Assembly (NCBI GenBank): GCA_910585195.1
Contig: CAJUCX010000004.1
Span: 46,230 to 110,229 of the forward strand
Source of the DNA: an uncultured Christensenellaceae bacterium
GTDB taxonomy: Bacteria; Bacillota; Clostridia; Christensenellales; CAG-314
Reading direction: 5' to 3'
DNA length: 64,000 nucleotides
The notes under the pieces are model-generated. The model did not search any database. It was not told the origin of the DNA and was given only the letters and a program-made list of their open reading frames with translations. The position numbers were made by a program, and so were the translations under genes. The number at the start of each line of letters is the position of its first letter. Positions within the stretch are counted from its first letter, which is position 1. Positions 33,039-41,602 of this stretch are shown here, piece by piece.

Positions 33039-33980
33039 TTAAGTTATCAGTTTGAAAATCACACTGCCAAACCTGCGCCAAAAGACATAACCATTTTTTA
33101 ATTGTAGATAATCTTTGCGAATTTGAGCCATTCTGTTTTTAACTTTTTCAAAAACATCTTTATCCTTATTTCGTTTGGCAAAAAATAAAAATTCCACCAG
33201 AATGCAAAACTCCCACGCATGAGCATATCGCACTTGTTCTTCTGTATAATTTTCAACAAGTAAACGTTCCATACACAAGTGCATATTCATTGCATTCAAC
33301 TTATTTTTATAACTTGATGTCAACGACAAACTTCCCTTCGTCCTGATGTAATGATAACATTTTTGTGAAGAATAACTAACCGTTGCGTAAACTGGCAAAC
33401 CGTGCAGATATTCTATCAAAAATGCCAAATCTTCTCCAAATTTTAATGAACCGTCAAACCTTAAATTACCTATAAACTCCGTGCAAAAAAGTTTATTCCA
33501 CAACGGAACAAATAAATATCTGTCCAGAAAAACTTCGTTTATTGCGGTAAGTTTGTCAAATTGCAATACCTTGCTTTTCTTCTTTTTGGCAAAATGCCGT
33601 TTTATGCGTCTTTGCCACTTAAAGCCGCAAGCAGTCATACCGCAATGTTCGTTTTGAGCAAGCGCAACAAGTGTAGAAACAAACCACGGTTCTACCCAAT
33701 CGTCTGCATCGACAAACGAAACATAACCGCAATGTTCTTCTTCACTCATAATCATATCAAGCGCAACGTTTCTTGCCGACGACACGCCGCCGTTTGGCTT
33801 GTCGATTACAACGACGTTTTGATTGTTTCTTGCATACTCATTCAAAATTTTAAGAGTATCGTCCTTAGAACCGTCATTTACAACCACCACTTGTAAATTA
33901 TCATAGTCTTGCTTTAATAAACTGTCTATGCAATTTCCCACGGTTTTTTCGGCATTGTAAGCAGGTATAATAACATACAC
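33039..33980 (-). CDS. Family 2 glycosyltransferase; start region possibly frameshifted
   Basis: GT-A fold glycosyltransferase of about 313 residues with YVIIPAYNAEKTVGNCIDSLL, VVNDGSKDDT, KPNGGVSSARNVALD and the metal-binding SFVDADDWV. The acceptor is unknown; a cell-surface polysaccharide is likely for the family. A strong promoter (34007-34034) excludes the longer frame to 34052. In-frame starts after it are only a GTG at 33980 without a ribosome binding site. An ATG at 34000, 6 nt after the -10, is one base out of frame; one more A in the A5 run (33981-33985) would give MLAQTKKVYVIIPAYN. The C-terminus has no membrane segments. Confidence 0.85.
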   Translation of the reverse strand: MYVIIPAYNAEKTVGNCIDSLLKQDYDNLQVVVVNDGSKDDTLKILNEYARNNQNVVVIDKPNGGVSSARNVALDMIMSEEEHCGYVSFVDADDWVEPWFVSTLVALAQNEHCGMTACGFKWQRRIKRHFAKKKKSKVLQFDKLTAINEVFLDRYLFVPLWNKLFCTEFIGNLRFDGSLKFGEDLAFLIEYLHGLPVYATVSYSSQKCYHYIRTKGSLSLTSSYKNKLNAMNMHLCMERLLVENYTEEQVRYAHAWEFCILVEFLFFAKRNKDKDVFEKVKNRMAQIRKDYLQLKNGYVFWRRFGSVIFKLIT

Positions 33981-34006
33981 CTTTTTGTTTGCGCTAACAT
34001 AATAAA

Positions 34007-34034
34007 AGTATAACACACAATGGATATTTGTCAA
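34007..34034 (-). promoter_or_regulatory. Promoter of the GT2 gene
   Basis: Perfect TTGACA (34029-34034), 16-bp spacer, TATACT (34007-34012); the -10 ends 6 nt before an ATG. Confidence 0.75.
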
Positions 34035-34192
34035 TATCTTGTTCAACCACACCTTTCTTGCATTTTTTAATAAATATAATTACCTTCATTTTGCCTGTTT
34101 AATTGCCTTATATAGCAATTTGTATTTTTAACAAGATGTAGCGGTAATATTTATAAAAAATATGTCAAATTTTTGCAAAAATCTTAAAACGC

Positions 34193-34221
34193 TTGACACC
34201 GTTGCCAAAGGCGTTTAATAT
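34193..34221 (+). promoter_or_regulatory. Promoter of the TPP riboswitch-thiT unit
   Basis: Perfect TTGACA (34193-34198), 17-bp spacer, TAATAT (34216-34221), ending just ahead of the aptamer. Confidence 0.8.
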
Positions 34222-34231
34222 AAAGTAAATT

Positions 34232-34304
34232 TAATTTAGGGGTGCTGTAAAAAGCTGAGATTATACCCAATGAACCCGCAAGGTAACGCTTGAAGGGGAA
34301 ATTA
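34232..34304 (+). promoter_or_regulatory. TPP riboswitch (THI element)
   Basis: Conserved THI-box blocks in order: AGGGGTGC, GCTGAGATTATACCC, TGAACCCG, GGTAACGCTTGAAGGGGA. P1 is TAATTT (34232-34237) with AAATTA (34299-34304). It controls thiT. Confidence 0.95.
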
Positions 34305-34312
34305 TTGAGGCA

Positions 34313-34350
34313 CTCTGCAATACTTTTGTTGCGGAGATTTTTCTTTTTTT
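34313..34350 (+). terminator. TPP-controlled terminator before thiT
   Basis: Stem CTCTGCAA/TTGCGGAG (34313-34320 with 34329-34336, one mismatch) followed by ATTTTTCTTTTTTT. The thiT ribosome binding site lies just beyond, in CTCCGAAGGAG. Confidence 0.85.
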
Positions 34351-34371
34351 ACAACTCCGAAGGAGTATTTT

Positions 34372-35094
34372 ATGAGTAACTTTTTACTTTTTGCGGATTT
34401 AAGCCCTACGGAAAACGTGCTTAACATTGTGTCTATTATCGCAATCGCGCTGCTTGCCGTTGTTGGCACAATAATCTGCGTAACCAACCGCAAAAACAAC
34501 GCATTCAATACCAAGTCGATAGTATACGGAGGAATTTGCGTTGCCGGCTCGTTTGTTTTGAGTTTCATTAAATTGGAAATGGGCTACGGCGGCAGCGTAA
34601 CGCTTGCAAGTATGTTGCCTTTGTTTATCTATTGTTACGTTTTCGGCGTCGGACGCGGACTTATCGTCGGCATCGTTTACGGTCTGTTGCAATTTATACA
34701 AAATCCTTACTTTTTGAACGTTCCGCAGTTTTTACTTGATTATATTTTGCCATTTGGCTTTATAGCGCTTTCCGGCGTGTTCAAAAAAATAATGCCGGCA
34801 AAAGGCGCGATATTTGCAGGAGCGGGATTATTTTCCTTTTTAAGACTTGCATCGCACGTCGGCAGCGGAATAATCTTTTTCAATATGGGTTGGACGGTAG
34901 ACACATTTCCTCTCTTCGGCAGTTCGGCAGGAATGGGCAGTTTTGTATACTCTCTCGTATACAATGCGCTTTATATGGTGCCTGAGACTTTGATACTTAT
35001 GGGTGTATTATGGTATCTGGTTGCAAGCAAACAATTTTTCACTTTGGAAAATATGATGATTAAGGCAAAAACCGAAGAAACGAAACAAGCATAA
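34372..35094 (+). CDS. thiT: Thiamine ECF transporter S component ThiT
   Basis: 240-residue membrane protein taking up thiamine through an ECF transporter. About six hydrophobic segments follow a longer N-terminal membrane region; the block YGGSVTLASMLPLFIYCYVFGVGRGLIVGIVYGLLQF is characteristic of ThiT, as is LDYILPFGFIALSG. The TPP riboswitch directly upstream confirms the substrate. AAGGAG is 6 nt before the ATG. The N-terminal ~60 residues, including an extra hydrophobic helix, are longer than in compact ThiT proteins. A hairpin (35110-35145) follows but lacks a T-tract. Confidence 0.93.
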   Translation: MSNFLLFADLSPTENVLNIVSIIAIALLAVVGTIICVTNRKNNAFNTKSIVYGGICVAGSFVLSFIKLEMGYGGSVTLASMLPLFIYCYVFGVGRGLIVGIVYGLLQFIQNPYFLNVPQFLLDYILPFGFIALSGVFKKIMPAKGAIFAGAGLFSFLRLASHVGSGIIFFNMGWTVDTFPLFGSSAGMGSFVYSLVYNALYMVPETLILMGVLWYLVASKQFFTLENMMIKAKTEETKQA

Positions 35095-35271
35095 TATTTT
35101 TCCGTTATACTTTCTGCATCGCAAAAAGCATAACGGGAAAAAACCTAAATAATTATAACAATCGTTATTGATACTGACAACTTTGCAAAAATAATTTACG
35201 CCGTCTGCAAAAGTAAAAGCGTAATCGCAAAAAACGTCAAAAAATTACAAAGCCTTGCATAAAATGTTTTT

Positions 35272-35808
35272 ATGAAAAAGTTTATTAAAAGCAAGGCTTT
35301 TATTTTGTCCTTTTTGGCAGTCGTAGTGCTTGTGGCGACTATACAGTTGACGGCCGTAGCAGTGCAAAATAAATATAAAGACACACAACTTACCGATACA
35401 AAACCCGTTTCGTCTTTAAGGATACAAGTGGTAAATTTGCGCGGCGCCCCACTTGCCAATGCAAAAGTAACTATTGTAGAAAGCGGCAAAACTTACTCTA
35501 CCGACCTTAAAGGCTATACGCCCGTAATGCAGGTAACTTTTCAGGAAACGGCATTGACAAAAACCGTAGACGGAAACTTTTCTTTCGTAACGGTTGTAGT
35601 TACCCGCGACGGCTACGTAGACTATATTTTGTACAACTGCCTGATATACAAAGAGCGTATGCGCAGCGGCCCCATCATAACGCTGTTTAATACCGGCGAA
35701 AGCAGCGCAAAGTATATCAGCACGGTGGAAGTTCCGCCCGACGAATGGACGCAGGAATTTTTGAATAAAATCAAACAAAATTATTCCGCAGCCAAACAAG
35801 ACGACTGA
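35272..35808 (+). CDS. Uncharacterised membrane-anchored extracytoplasmic protein
   Basis: 178 residues. A basic N-terminus and one hydrophobic helix (FILSFLAVVVLVATIQLTAVAV) anchor or export it. The rest looks like a small beta-sandwich: SLRIQVVNLRGAPLANAKVTIVESGKTYSTDLKG resembles carboxypeptidase-regulatory or Cna-B-type repeats with a conserved GxPLxNAKVT pattern. The exact role is unknown. No Shine-Dalgarno: TAAAAT (35260-35265) ends 6 nt before the ATG, so it may be leaderless. A strong terminator follows the gene. Confidence 0.72.
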   Translation: MKKFIKSKAFILSFLAVVVLVATIQLTAVAVQNKYKDTQLTDTKPVSSLRIQVVNLRGAPLANAKVTIVESGKTYSTDLKGYTPVMQVTFQETALTKTVDGNFSFVTVVVTRDGYVDYILYNCLIYKERMRSGPIITLFNTGESSAKYISTVEVPPDEWTQEFLNKIKQNYSAAKQDD

Positions 35809-35915
35809 AATATTTTTTGCGTCAAAAAAATAAAATTGCAATCAGTAAAAATAAAAATTTTCAGTAAAAAACAAAGTTTTTGCATGTTAAGCTTTCTTAA
35901 TAAAAACCTAAAATA

Positions 35916-35955
35916 ACTCAAGCCCCTGCCTATCGGCAGGGGCTTGAGTATTTTT
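35916..35955. terminator. Strong bidirectional terminator
   Basis: Perfect 15-bp stem (35916-35930 with 35935-35949, arm ACTCAAGCCCCTGCC) and ATTTTT on the plus side, between converging genes. Confidence 0.92.
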
Positions 35956-35992
35956 ATGGCTTTAACGTTTTTTAATAAATATATAGACTAAA

Positions 35993-36517
35993 TTATACCT
36001 TAGGTATCAAGTGTCCAATTTTGCCGTCGGCTCTGCGGTAAACAGCCTCTATATGTCCCGTTGCGATATTTTGGAACAGATAAAAATCGTGGTCGACGAG
36101 TTCCAACCCTGCAACAGCCTCTTTAAGGTCCTCTGCCTTGACTTCAAACGTTTTGGTTTTGACGATTTCAGGCACGGACTCCACTTCTTCTTTTTGGGCA
36201 AACTCAAATTGAGGCGCAACGACGTCTTTTTGTTTGTCGTTAAATTTATCTCTGTGCCTTACAAGCTGTTTTTCCAACTTAGGCAATGCCCTGTCGATGC
36301 AGTCGTAAATATGCTCGTCCTTAACTTCCGCCCTTAACAGCGTACCGCGATAAGAAATAGAAATTTCCAGCACTTCGCACTTTTTTTCGCCCTTCATAAC
36401 GACGCGTGCCGTCGCCTCGTCGGAAAAATACTTATCCAGACGATTGAGTTTTTTCTGCAACACTTCCGTAAGTTTGTCGCTTGGGGTGTAGTTTTTTGCA
36501 ACAACGTCCAATTTCAT
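35993..36517 (-). CDS. hpf: Long-form ribosome hibernation promoting factor HPF
   Basis: 174 residues. The N-terminal S30AE domain (1-~98) binds the 30S subunit between head and body, and the C-terminal domain (~118-174) with DLKEAVAGLELVDHDFYLFQN and YRRADGKIGHLIPK dimerises to give 100S ribosomes. AGGT is preceded by GGAGGT before the ATG. The promoter's -35 overlaps the end of the clpC terminator, placing two stress genes head to tail. Confidence 0.95.
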   Translation of the reverse strand: MKLDVVAKNYTPSDKLTEVLQKKLNRLDKYFSDEATARVVMKGEKKCEVLEISISYRGTLLRAEVKDEHIYDCIDRALPKLEKQLVRHRDKFNDKQKDVVAPQFEFAQKEEVESVPEIVKTKTFEVKAEDLKEAVAGLELVDHDFYLFQNIATGHIEAVYRRADGKIGHLIPKV

Positions 36518-36541
36518 AATGCACCTCCGTTTTGTAATTTT

Positions 36542-36570
36542 ATTTTAACAAAACCGAGAAAGAAAAACAA
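36542..36570 (-). promoter_or_regulatory. Promoter of hpf
   Basis: TTGTTT (36565-36570), 17-bp spacer, TAAAAT (36542-36547). The -35 lies in the T-rich tail of the preceding terminator. Confidence 0.65.
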
Positions 36571-36596
36571 GACCCATTTGCAAATTTGCAATGGGT
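36565..36596 (-). terminator. Terminator of the mcsA-mcsB-clpC operon
   Basis: ACCCATT (36572-36578) pairs with AATGGGT (36590-36596) around a TGCAAATTTGCA palindrome; T-rich minus-strand tail (TTGTTTTTC). Confidence 0.65.
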
Positions 36597-36614
36597 TTGT
36601 AAAAATAATTATAT

Positions 36615-39020
36615 TTATTTTTTGTTGCTGAAAGTCAATTCTTTTCCGTCGAAGTTTATATAGACTTTTCCGCTGCGGATAGAATTTTTCAAAATCTCTT
36701 CGCTTAAACGGTCTTCGACAAGGCGTTGAATGCTCCTCTTTAACGGCCTTGCGCCGTATTCTTTGTCAAAGCCTTTTTCCGCAAGGAAGTCGAGCGCCTC
36801 GTCGGAAACTTCAAGCGACATTCCGTTTTCCGAAATACGCTTGCTGAGGTTGTCGAGAAGAATTTTTGCGATTTGCCTTGTTTCCTCTTTGCTGAGTTGC
36901 GTAAAGATAATAATGTCGTCGATACGGTTTAAGAACTCCGGCTTGAAACTTTCTTTAAGCGACTCCATAAGTCTGTCTTTCATATCGGCATATTCTTCTT
37001 CGCTGCCGCCGCCGGAAAAACCCAACCTACGCATTTTGCTTAACTGATTTACGCCGTTGTTGCTTGTCATAATTATTATGGTATTTTTGAAGTCTACGAC
37101 TCTGCCGCGGCTGTCGGTAAGTCTGCCGTCGTCCAAAATTTGCAGCAAAATGTTGAACACGTCGGGGTGCGCTTTTTCTATTTCGTCAAACAGAATTACG
37201 GAATACGGCTTTCTTCTGACCTTTTCGGTAAGCTGTCCGCCTGTTTCTTCATAGCCCACGTATCCCGGAGGCGCGCCTATGATTTTTGACGCAGAGTGTT
37301 TTTCCATATATTCGCTCATATCGAGACGAATAAGCAAATTTTCGTCGCCGAATACGCCTTCCGCCAAAGCCTTTGAAAGTTCCGTCTTACCTACGCCTGT
37401 AGGTCCCAAAAAAATGAAAGAACCTATCGGGCGTTTCGGGTCTTTAAGTCCTGCCCTTGCCCTTCTTATCGCCTTTGCAACCGCCTTGACTGCCTCCTCC
37501 TGCCCGACAACTCTTTTATGCAGCAATTCTTCCAGATGAATAAGTTTTTGGCTCTCGGTCTCGTTTATGCGCTCTACCGGTATGGAAGTCCATTTGGAAA
37601 CTATCTTTGCAATTTCCGCCTCGCCTATTTGCGGCTGCGACTTCTTCAACTTTTCGGCGTGCTTTTGTTTTTCTCTGTCGATTGCATCTTCAAGCGCTTT
37701 TACCTGCACTTTAAGTTCCTGCGCTTTGTTGAAGATTTGCCTCTCGGCATATTGCATCATTTCAAATTTTAACGCTTCCAACTCGCTTTCTTTTTGTTTG
37801 ATTTCCTGCGGCAAAACGTAACTGTCTAGTTTTGCTCTGCTGGCCGCCTCGTCTATTAAATCGATAGCCTTATCCGGCAAAAACCTGTCGGTAATATATC
37901 TGTCCGAAAGTTTGGTTGCAGCCTCTATCGCTTCGTCGGTAATTTTTACTTTGTGATGTTCTTCATACTTATCTCTCAAACCTTTAAGTATAAGCATAGT
38001 GTCCGCAACACTAGGCTGATTTACCATAATAGGCTGAAACCTTCTTTCAAGCGCGGTGTCCTTTTCTATATACTTTCTGTATTCTTCTATAGTAGTTGCG
38101 CCTATGGTCTGCATTTCGCCGCGGGCAAGCAGCGGCTTCAAAATATCCGCCGCGTCCATCTTTCCGTCGCCCGTGCTTCCTGCGCCTACGAGATTGTGAA
38201 TTTCATCTATAAAAATAATTATATTGCCGTTTTTGGTTACAAAGTCTATGGCGTCTTTCAACCTTTCTTCAAAGTCGCCGCGATACTTAGTGCCTGCAAG
38301 CAAGCCCGCCAAATCGAGCGAAAAAACTATTTTACCCTTTAACAAATCGGGCACGTCATTGTTTACAATCTTTTGCGCAAGACCTTCCACCACGGCAGAT
38401 TTACCCACGCCCGGCTCGCCTATCAAAATAGGGTTGTTTTTTGTCCTGCGGCTTAAAATTTGAATAACTCTTTCTATCTCGTCGGAACGGCCTATTACGG
38501 GGTCGAGTTTGCCGTCCTTTGCTTTTTGCGTCAAGTCCACGCCGAATTTTTCAAGGTCGCCGAGTTCTTTATTTTTTTTCTTTTCGCCTTGCGCCGCGCC
38601 CGACGGATTGTTTACGCCAGTTTCTTCTTCCACGCGTTTGGTAAGCGCTTCCACGTCAACGCCCATATGCGCAAGCTGCCTTACGGCATAACTTCCGGTG
38701 TTAATCAAAATGGCAAGCAAAAGATGTTCCGTATCGACGTAATAGCAATTTGCCGCCTGCGCAATTTTGTTTGCGTCAGCCTCCATTTTGCCTACGCGTG
38801 CGGAAATTTCCAACTGAAAGCCCGCGGCATTGTCGCTGCCTATGCGGAAATTTTCTTTCGTTGCGCCGAACTCCGACAGCAAATCTTTAGCTTTGCCGTC
38901 TACGCACATAAGACCAAGCAAAATGTGTTCCGTCCCTACCATGCTGTTTTTTGTCTTTTTGCATACGTCGCAAGCAATATCGACGGCTTTTCTTGCATTT
39001 TGCGTCAATCTTTCAAACAT
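36615..39020 (-). CDS. clpC: ATP-dependent chaperone ClpC
   Basis: 801-residue Hsp100 unfoldase that delivers McsB-marked proteins to ClpP. The Clp-N repeat domain (1-~150) is followed by AAA1 with Walker A GEPGVGKS (about 200) and FIDEIHNLVGAG. A middle domain with a UVR-like coiled coil spans about 410-470, and AAA2 has GPTGVGKTELSKALAE and LFDEIEKAHPDV. The C-terminus lacks a clear ClpP-binding loop check by eye but has the normal length. AAGGGGG precedes the ATG. It is last in mcsA-mcsB-clpC. Confidence 0.96.
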   Translation of the reverse strand: MFERLTQNARKAVDIACDVCKKTKNSMVGTEHILLGLMCVDGKAKDLLSEFGATKENFRIGSDNAAGFQLEISARVGKMEADANKIAQAANCYYVDTEHLLLAILINTGSYAVRQLAHMGVDVEALTKRVEEETGVNNPSGAAQGEKKKNKELGDLEKFGVDLTQKAKDGKLDPVIGRSDEIERVIQILSRRTKNNPILIGEPGVGKSAVVEGLAQKIVNNDVPDLLKGKIVFSLDLAGLLAGTKYRGDFEERLKDAIDFVTKNGNIIIFIDEIHNLVGAGSTGDGKMDAADILKPLLARGEMQTIGATTIEEYRKYIEKDTALERRFQPIMVNQPSVADTMLILKGLRDKYEEHHKVKITDEAIEAATKLSDRYITDRFLPDKAIDLIDEAASRAKLDSYVLPQEIKQKESELEALKFEMMQYAERQIFNKAQELKVQVKALEDAIDREKQKHAEKLKKSQPQIGEAEIAKIVSKWTSIPVERINETESQKLIHLEELLHKRVVGQEEAVKAVAKAIRRARAGLKDPKRPIGSFIFLGPTGVGKTELSKALAEGVFGDENLLIRLDMSEYMEKHSASKIIGAPPGYVGYEETGGQLTEKVRRKPYSVILFDEIEKAHPDVFNILLQILDDGRLTDSRGRVVDFKNTIIIMTSNNGVNQLSKMRRLGFSGGGSEEEYADMKDRLMESLKESFKPEFLNRIDDIIIFTQLSKEETRQIAKILLDNLSKRISENGMSLEVSDEALDFLAEKGFDKEYGARPLKRSIQRLVEDRLSEEILKNSIRSGKVYINFDGKELTFSNKK

Positions 39021-39041
39021 TAAATCGCCCCCTTAAAAAAA

Positions 39042-40055
39042 TCAATCTAATATTTTATTGAGATTTTCTCGGGTATACTCCGCCCTGAAAATATCTCTTT
39101 CTCTTTCGTTCATTTGTTTGCCTGCTTTTTTAAGCAAATTTCCGGGCAATACGTCCACCAAAAAGTCGTCAAGCTTTTCTACGTCGGCGCACTGTATAAT
39201 ACCCAAAGCAACGCCTGTTTTTACGTCGGCAAATCTCTCGAAAAACTCTTTTGTAGACAAAATATATGCGTTTGTAAGTATCCCCTTGGAACGCATTATT
39301 CTGTCGGTATATGCTGTTTTGTGCGTATTGAATATGGTTTCGCGCTCTTTGCTTTCCAACTGACAAACCGCCAAAACAGAATTGTTTACGTTCTCTATAA
39401 TTTCCTCTTCGCTGTAACCCAATGACGTTCTGTTGGAAATTTGATACATAAATCCGCTGCTGCTGCTGCTTCCTTCGCCGTAAATGCCGCGCACCGTCAT
39501 TTTTCTTTTTACCAGCGCGTCTATTAAGGCGGAAATTCTGCCCGTTTTGGAAAGCGCAGGCAAAAACATCATAACCGACGCACGCATACCTGTCCCCACG
39601 TTTGTAGGGCAACTGGTCAAGAAGCCCAAATTGTCATCGTAAGCAATGTCTACCTGTGAAATAATTTTGTCGTCTATTCGTCTAATCTTTTTGTAAGCCT
39701 TAGGCAAATCAAATCCTTTTACAATGCTTTGCTCTCTTATATGGTCCTCTTCGTTAAGCATTATTGACAAACTTTCGTCTTTATTTACCATAACGGCGCC
39801 GAGTCTGTCGTTTTGCAATAAATCCAGACTTACCAGGTGCTTTTCAAGATAAATTCGTTTTTCTACTTCGTCCATTTGCGAAATAAACCGCATATCGAAT
39901 TTTTCCGTCGCCTGCAGCACGTCGTGAATTTTCTTTACAAAACCGAAAGCAAGCTCCGCATCGAGTTTATGCGGAAACGGCAAGCCGGAAACGTTTCTTG
40001 CGAGGCGTATTCTCGATGAAACGACGATGTTTTTTATAATATCGTTTTGACTCAT
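39042..40055 (-). CDS. mcsB: Protein arginine kinase McsB
   Basis: 337-residue phosphagen-kinase-like enzyme that phosphorylates arginines of damaged proteins, tagging them for ClpCP. It shows SSRIRLARNVSGLPFP at the N-terminus, IMLNEEDHIREQ (catalytic Glu), LTSCPTNVGTGMRASVMMFLP (catalytic loop with Cys) and IYGEGSSSSSGFMYQISN. GGGGGGAG lies just before the ATG. The start overlaps mcsA by 4 bases. Confidence 0.95.
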   Translation of the reverse strand: MSQNDIIKNIVVSSRIRLARNVSGLPFPHKLDAELAFGFVKKIHDVLQATEKFDMRFISQMDEVEKRIYLEKHLVSLDLLQNDRLGAVMVNKDESLSIMLNEEDHIREQSIVKGFDLPKAYKKIRRIDDKIISQVDIAYDDNLGFLTSCPTNVGTGMRASVMMFLPALSKTGRISALIDALVKRKMTVRGIYGEGSSSSSGFMYQISNRTSLGYSEEEIIENVNNSVLAVCQLESKERETIFNTHKTAYTDRIMRSKGILTNAYILSTKEFFERFADVKTGVALGIIQCADVEKLDDFLVDVLPGNLLKKAGKQMNERERDIFRAEYTRENLNKILD

Positions 40056-40495
40056 ACTCCCCCCAAACTTTTCAGCTGCTTATAAATTCTGTCGGCATCG
40101 TCGTATCTCATTTCTTTGCTTGCCTGCTCCATTTCGGCTTTAAGCATTTGTATCATTTCTTCTTTGCTTGTTGCCATCTTAACGGTATTTTTGCGCGGTA
40201 TATGTCTGCTCCTGCCTTGAATTTTAGGCACAAGACTGCTCATAGTGCTGCCGAACGCCGTATAACAATCCGGACAGCCCAAAAAACCTGTTTTGAGAAA
40301 TTCGCTCAAACGGGTCTTGCACTTAGGGCAAACAGCTTCTTTTACGTTGCGTTCCTGCGCGCGTGATTGACGGTATGAATTGTTCTCTATTTTTCTGGCG
40401 CAATTTTCACACAAAAATTTTTGCGTGGTCTTGCCGTTTTTCATTTCCGTAATAAAGATAGTTGCGGGCGCGCCGCACAACATACATTTCATCAT
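40052..40495 (-). CDS. mcsA: McsA, zinc-finger activator of McsB
   Basis: 147 residues with four CxxC units forming two zinc sites (CMLCG, CENC, CPKC, CPDC) and a C-terminal UVR helix (ASKEMRYDDADRIYKQLKSL). It binds and activates McsB. The start is one of two adjacent ATGs with GGGGAC upstream. In Bacillus the operon begins with the repressor gene ctsR; here mcsA is first and no ctsR is seen. The 5' leader is about 115 nt with a small palindrome (TCAGG-TG-CCTGA) at 40508-40519 near the ribosome binding site. Confidence 0.92.
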   Translation of the reverse strand: MMKCMLCGAPATIFITEMKNGKTTQKFLCENCARKIENNSYRQSRAQERNVKEAVCPKCKTRLSEFLKTGFLGCPDCYTAFGSTMSSLVPKIQGRSRHIPRKNTVKMATSKEEMIQMLKAEMEQASKEMRYDDADRIYKQLKSLGGV

Positions 40496-40616
40496 TCTTG
40501 TCCCCTGTCAGGTGCCTGATATTTTCACTGTCGCAATATAAATCGATTTGGTTATTTGTTTGTTTTTAATGCTTTTTATGAATATGCAAAAATGCCGATA
40601 TAAATTTAGTATTGCA

Positions 40617-40645
40617 ATTATAAATCATTAGTTTTTGCAAGTCAA
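40617..40645 (-). promoter_or_regulatory. Promoter of mcsA-mcsB-clpC
   Basis: TTGACT (40640-40645), 17-bp spacer, perfect TATAAT (40617-40622). No CtsR heptad pair (GGTCAAA) was found near it. Confidence 0.8.
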
Positions 40646-40653
40646 GTACCAAC

Positions 40654-40685
40654 AAAAAAACTCTTTCTAAAGAAAGAGTTTTTTT
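40654..40685 (-). terminator. Terminator of the PadR-HAAS-DUF4097 operon
   Basis: 14-bp perfect stem AAAAAAACTCTTTC/GAAAGAGTTTTTTT across 4 nt, about 100 bases past the DUF4097 stop. Confidence 0.9.
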
Positions 40686-40787
40686 AATAATAAAATCTTA
40701 AATATCAAACGCTGTCAAGCGTATCGTTTAGCACACAGATAACAATCTTGCAATCTTTTATGCCTGCGAGCATTTTTGTTAAGCTTA

Positions 40788-41600
40788 TTAGACAGCGCTA
40801 ATAAAATTTATGTTTATCGCACCGTTTACGGTAGAAGCGTTAAGTTTTTTGTCGCTGCCTTCAACCGTTTTGTCTGTAAGATTTTTTGCACCGTTTACTG
40901 TGGAAACGGAAACGTTATATTCATCCAAACTGCCTATCAACGTGCCGCTGATTTCTCCGTTTACCGTTGACGCTTCTATCTTAGGGCAAAGCACGTTATC
41001 AAAAACAACTTCGCCGTTGACAGTGCTGCACGCAAGAGAATTTGCAACTACGTTCGCGCAGGAAACTTCTCCGTTGGTTACGCTTATCGTTCCGTCGGCA
41101 ATCACGCAATCGTTAATATCTATTTCTCCGTTGACGTTGGTTACCGTAAGATTTTTAAGTTTAAGGGTATTTAAGTTAATTTCCGCACTGACGGTGTTTA
41201 TGTTAAGTTCGAAGTACATTTCCGGCGTTACCGTAATATCAACGTCAAGCCCTATTTTGCCTATCCCGCGGAAAAAGTTGAACCATCTGGGCTGCTCGGT
41301 CTTTTCTTCTATCTTCAACTCTCCGTCTGTTACTGAAATTTCATACTTGTCGTTGCCGTTTTCGCTTACGTAATATGATACGAAAAATTTTTCTCCTACG
41401 GAAATATTTACGTCGTCAAGCACCGTCGACACCGACAGTTTGGAAAACTCTACGGCTTCTTCATAAGTTTCCTGCACGTACGTTTGGTCGTCAAGGTTTT
41501 TATAGTCCCAACCCAGTTGAGAAAAACCTATGCAGAATATACCCGCGCCTACCGCCAGTGTAATTACGGCTCCAATCAATTCCCAAAACCAGCGTTTCAT
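40788..41600 (-). CDS. DUF4097 beta-repeat protein, membrane anchored
   Basis: 270 residues. An N-terminal helix (LIGAVITLAVGAGIFCIGFSQLGW) anchors it. The rest is a right-handed beta-solenoid of short repeats built around the recurring STVNGE/NG motif (TVTNVNGEIDI, ISVTNGEVSC, STVNGEVVF, STVNGEIS, STVNGA), typical of DUF4097. The start at 41600 is chosen because AGGAGGG precedes it and the protein then begins at the anchor; the longer frame reads into the upstream gene. It is third in a PadR-HAAS-DUF4097 operon, a common envelope-stress-type module in Bacillota whose exact role is unknown. Confidence 0.85.
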   Translation of the reverse strand: MKRWFWELIGAVITLAVGAGIFCIGFSQLGWDYKNLDDQTYVQETYEEAVEFSKLSVSTVLDDVNISVGEKFFVSYYVSENGNDKYEISVTDGELKIEEKTEQPRWFNFFRGIGKIGLDVDITVTPEMYFELNINTVSAEINLNTLKLKNLTVTNVNGEIDINDCVIADGTISVTNGEVSCANVVANSLACSTVNGEVVFDNVLCPKIEASTVNGEISGTLIGSLDEYNVSVSTVNGAKNLTDKTVEGSDKKLNASTVNGAININFISAV

Positions 41601-41602
41601 CT

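Noticed and set aside
35110..35145. Intrinsic terminator of thiT
   Set aside because: A hairpin is present but no T-tract follows on either strand.
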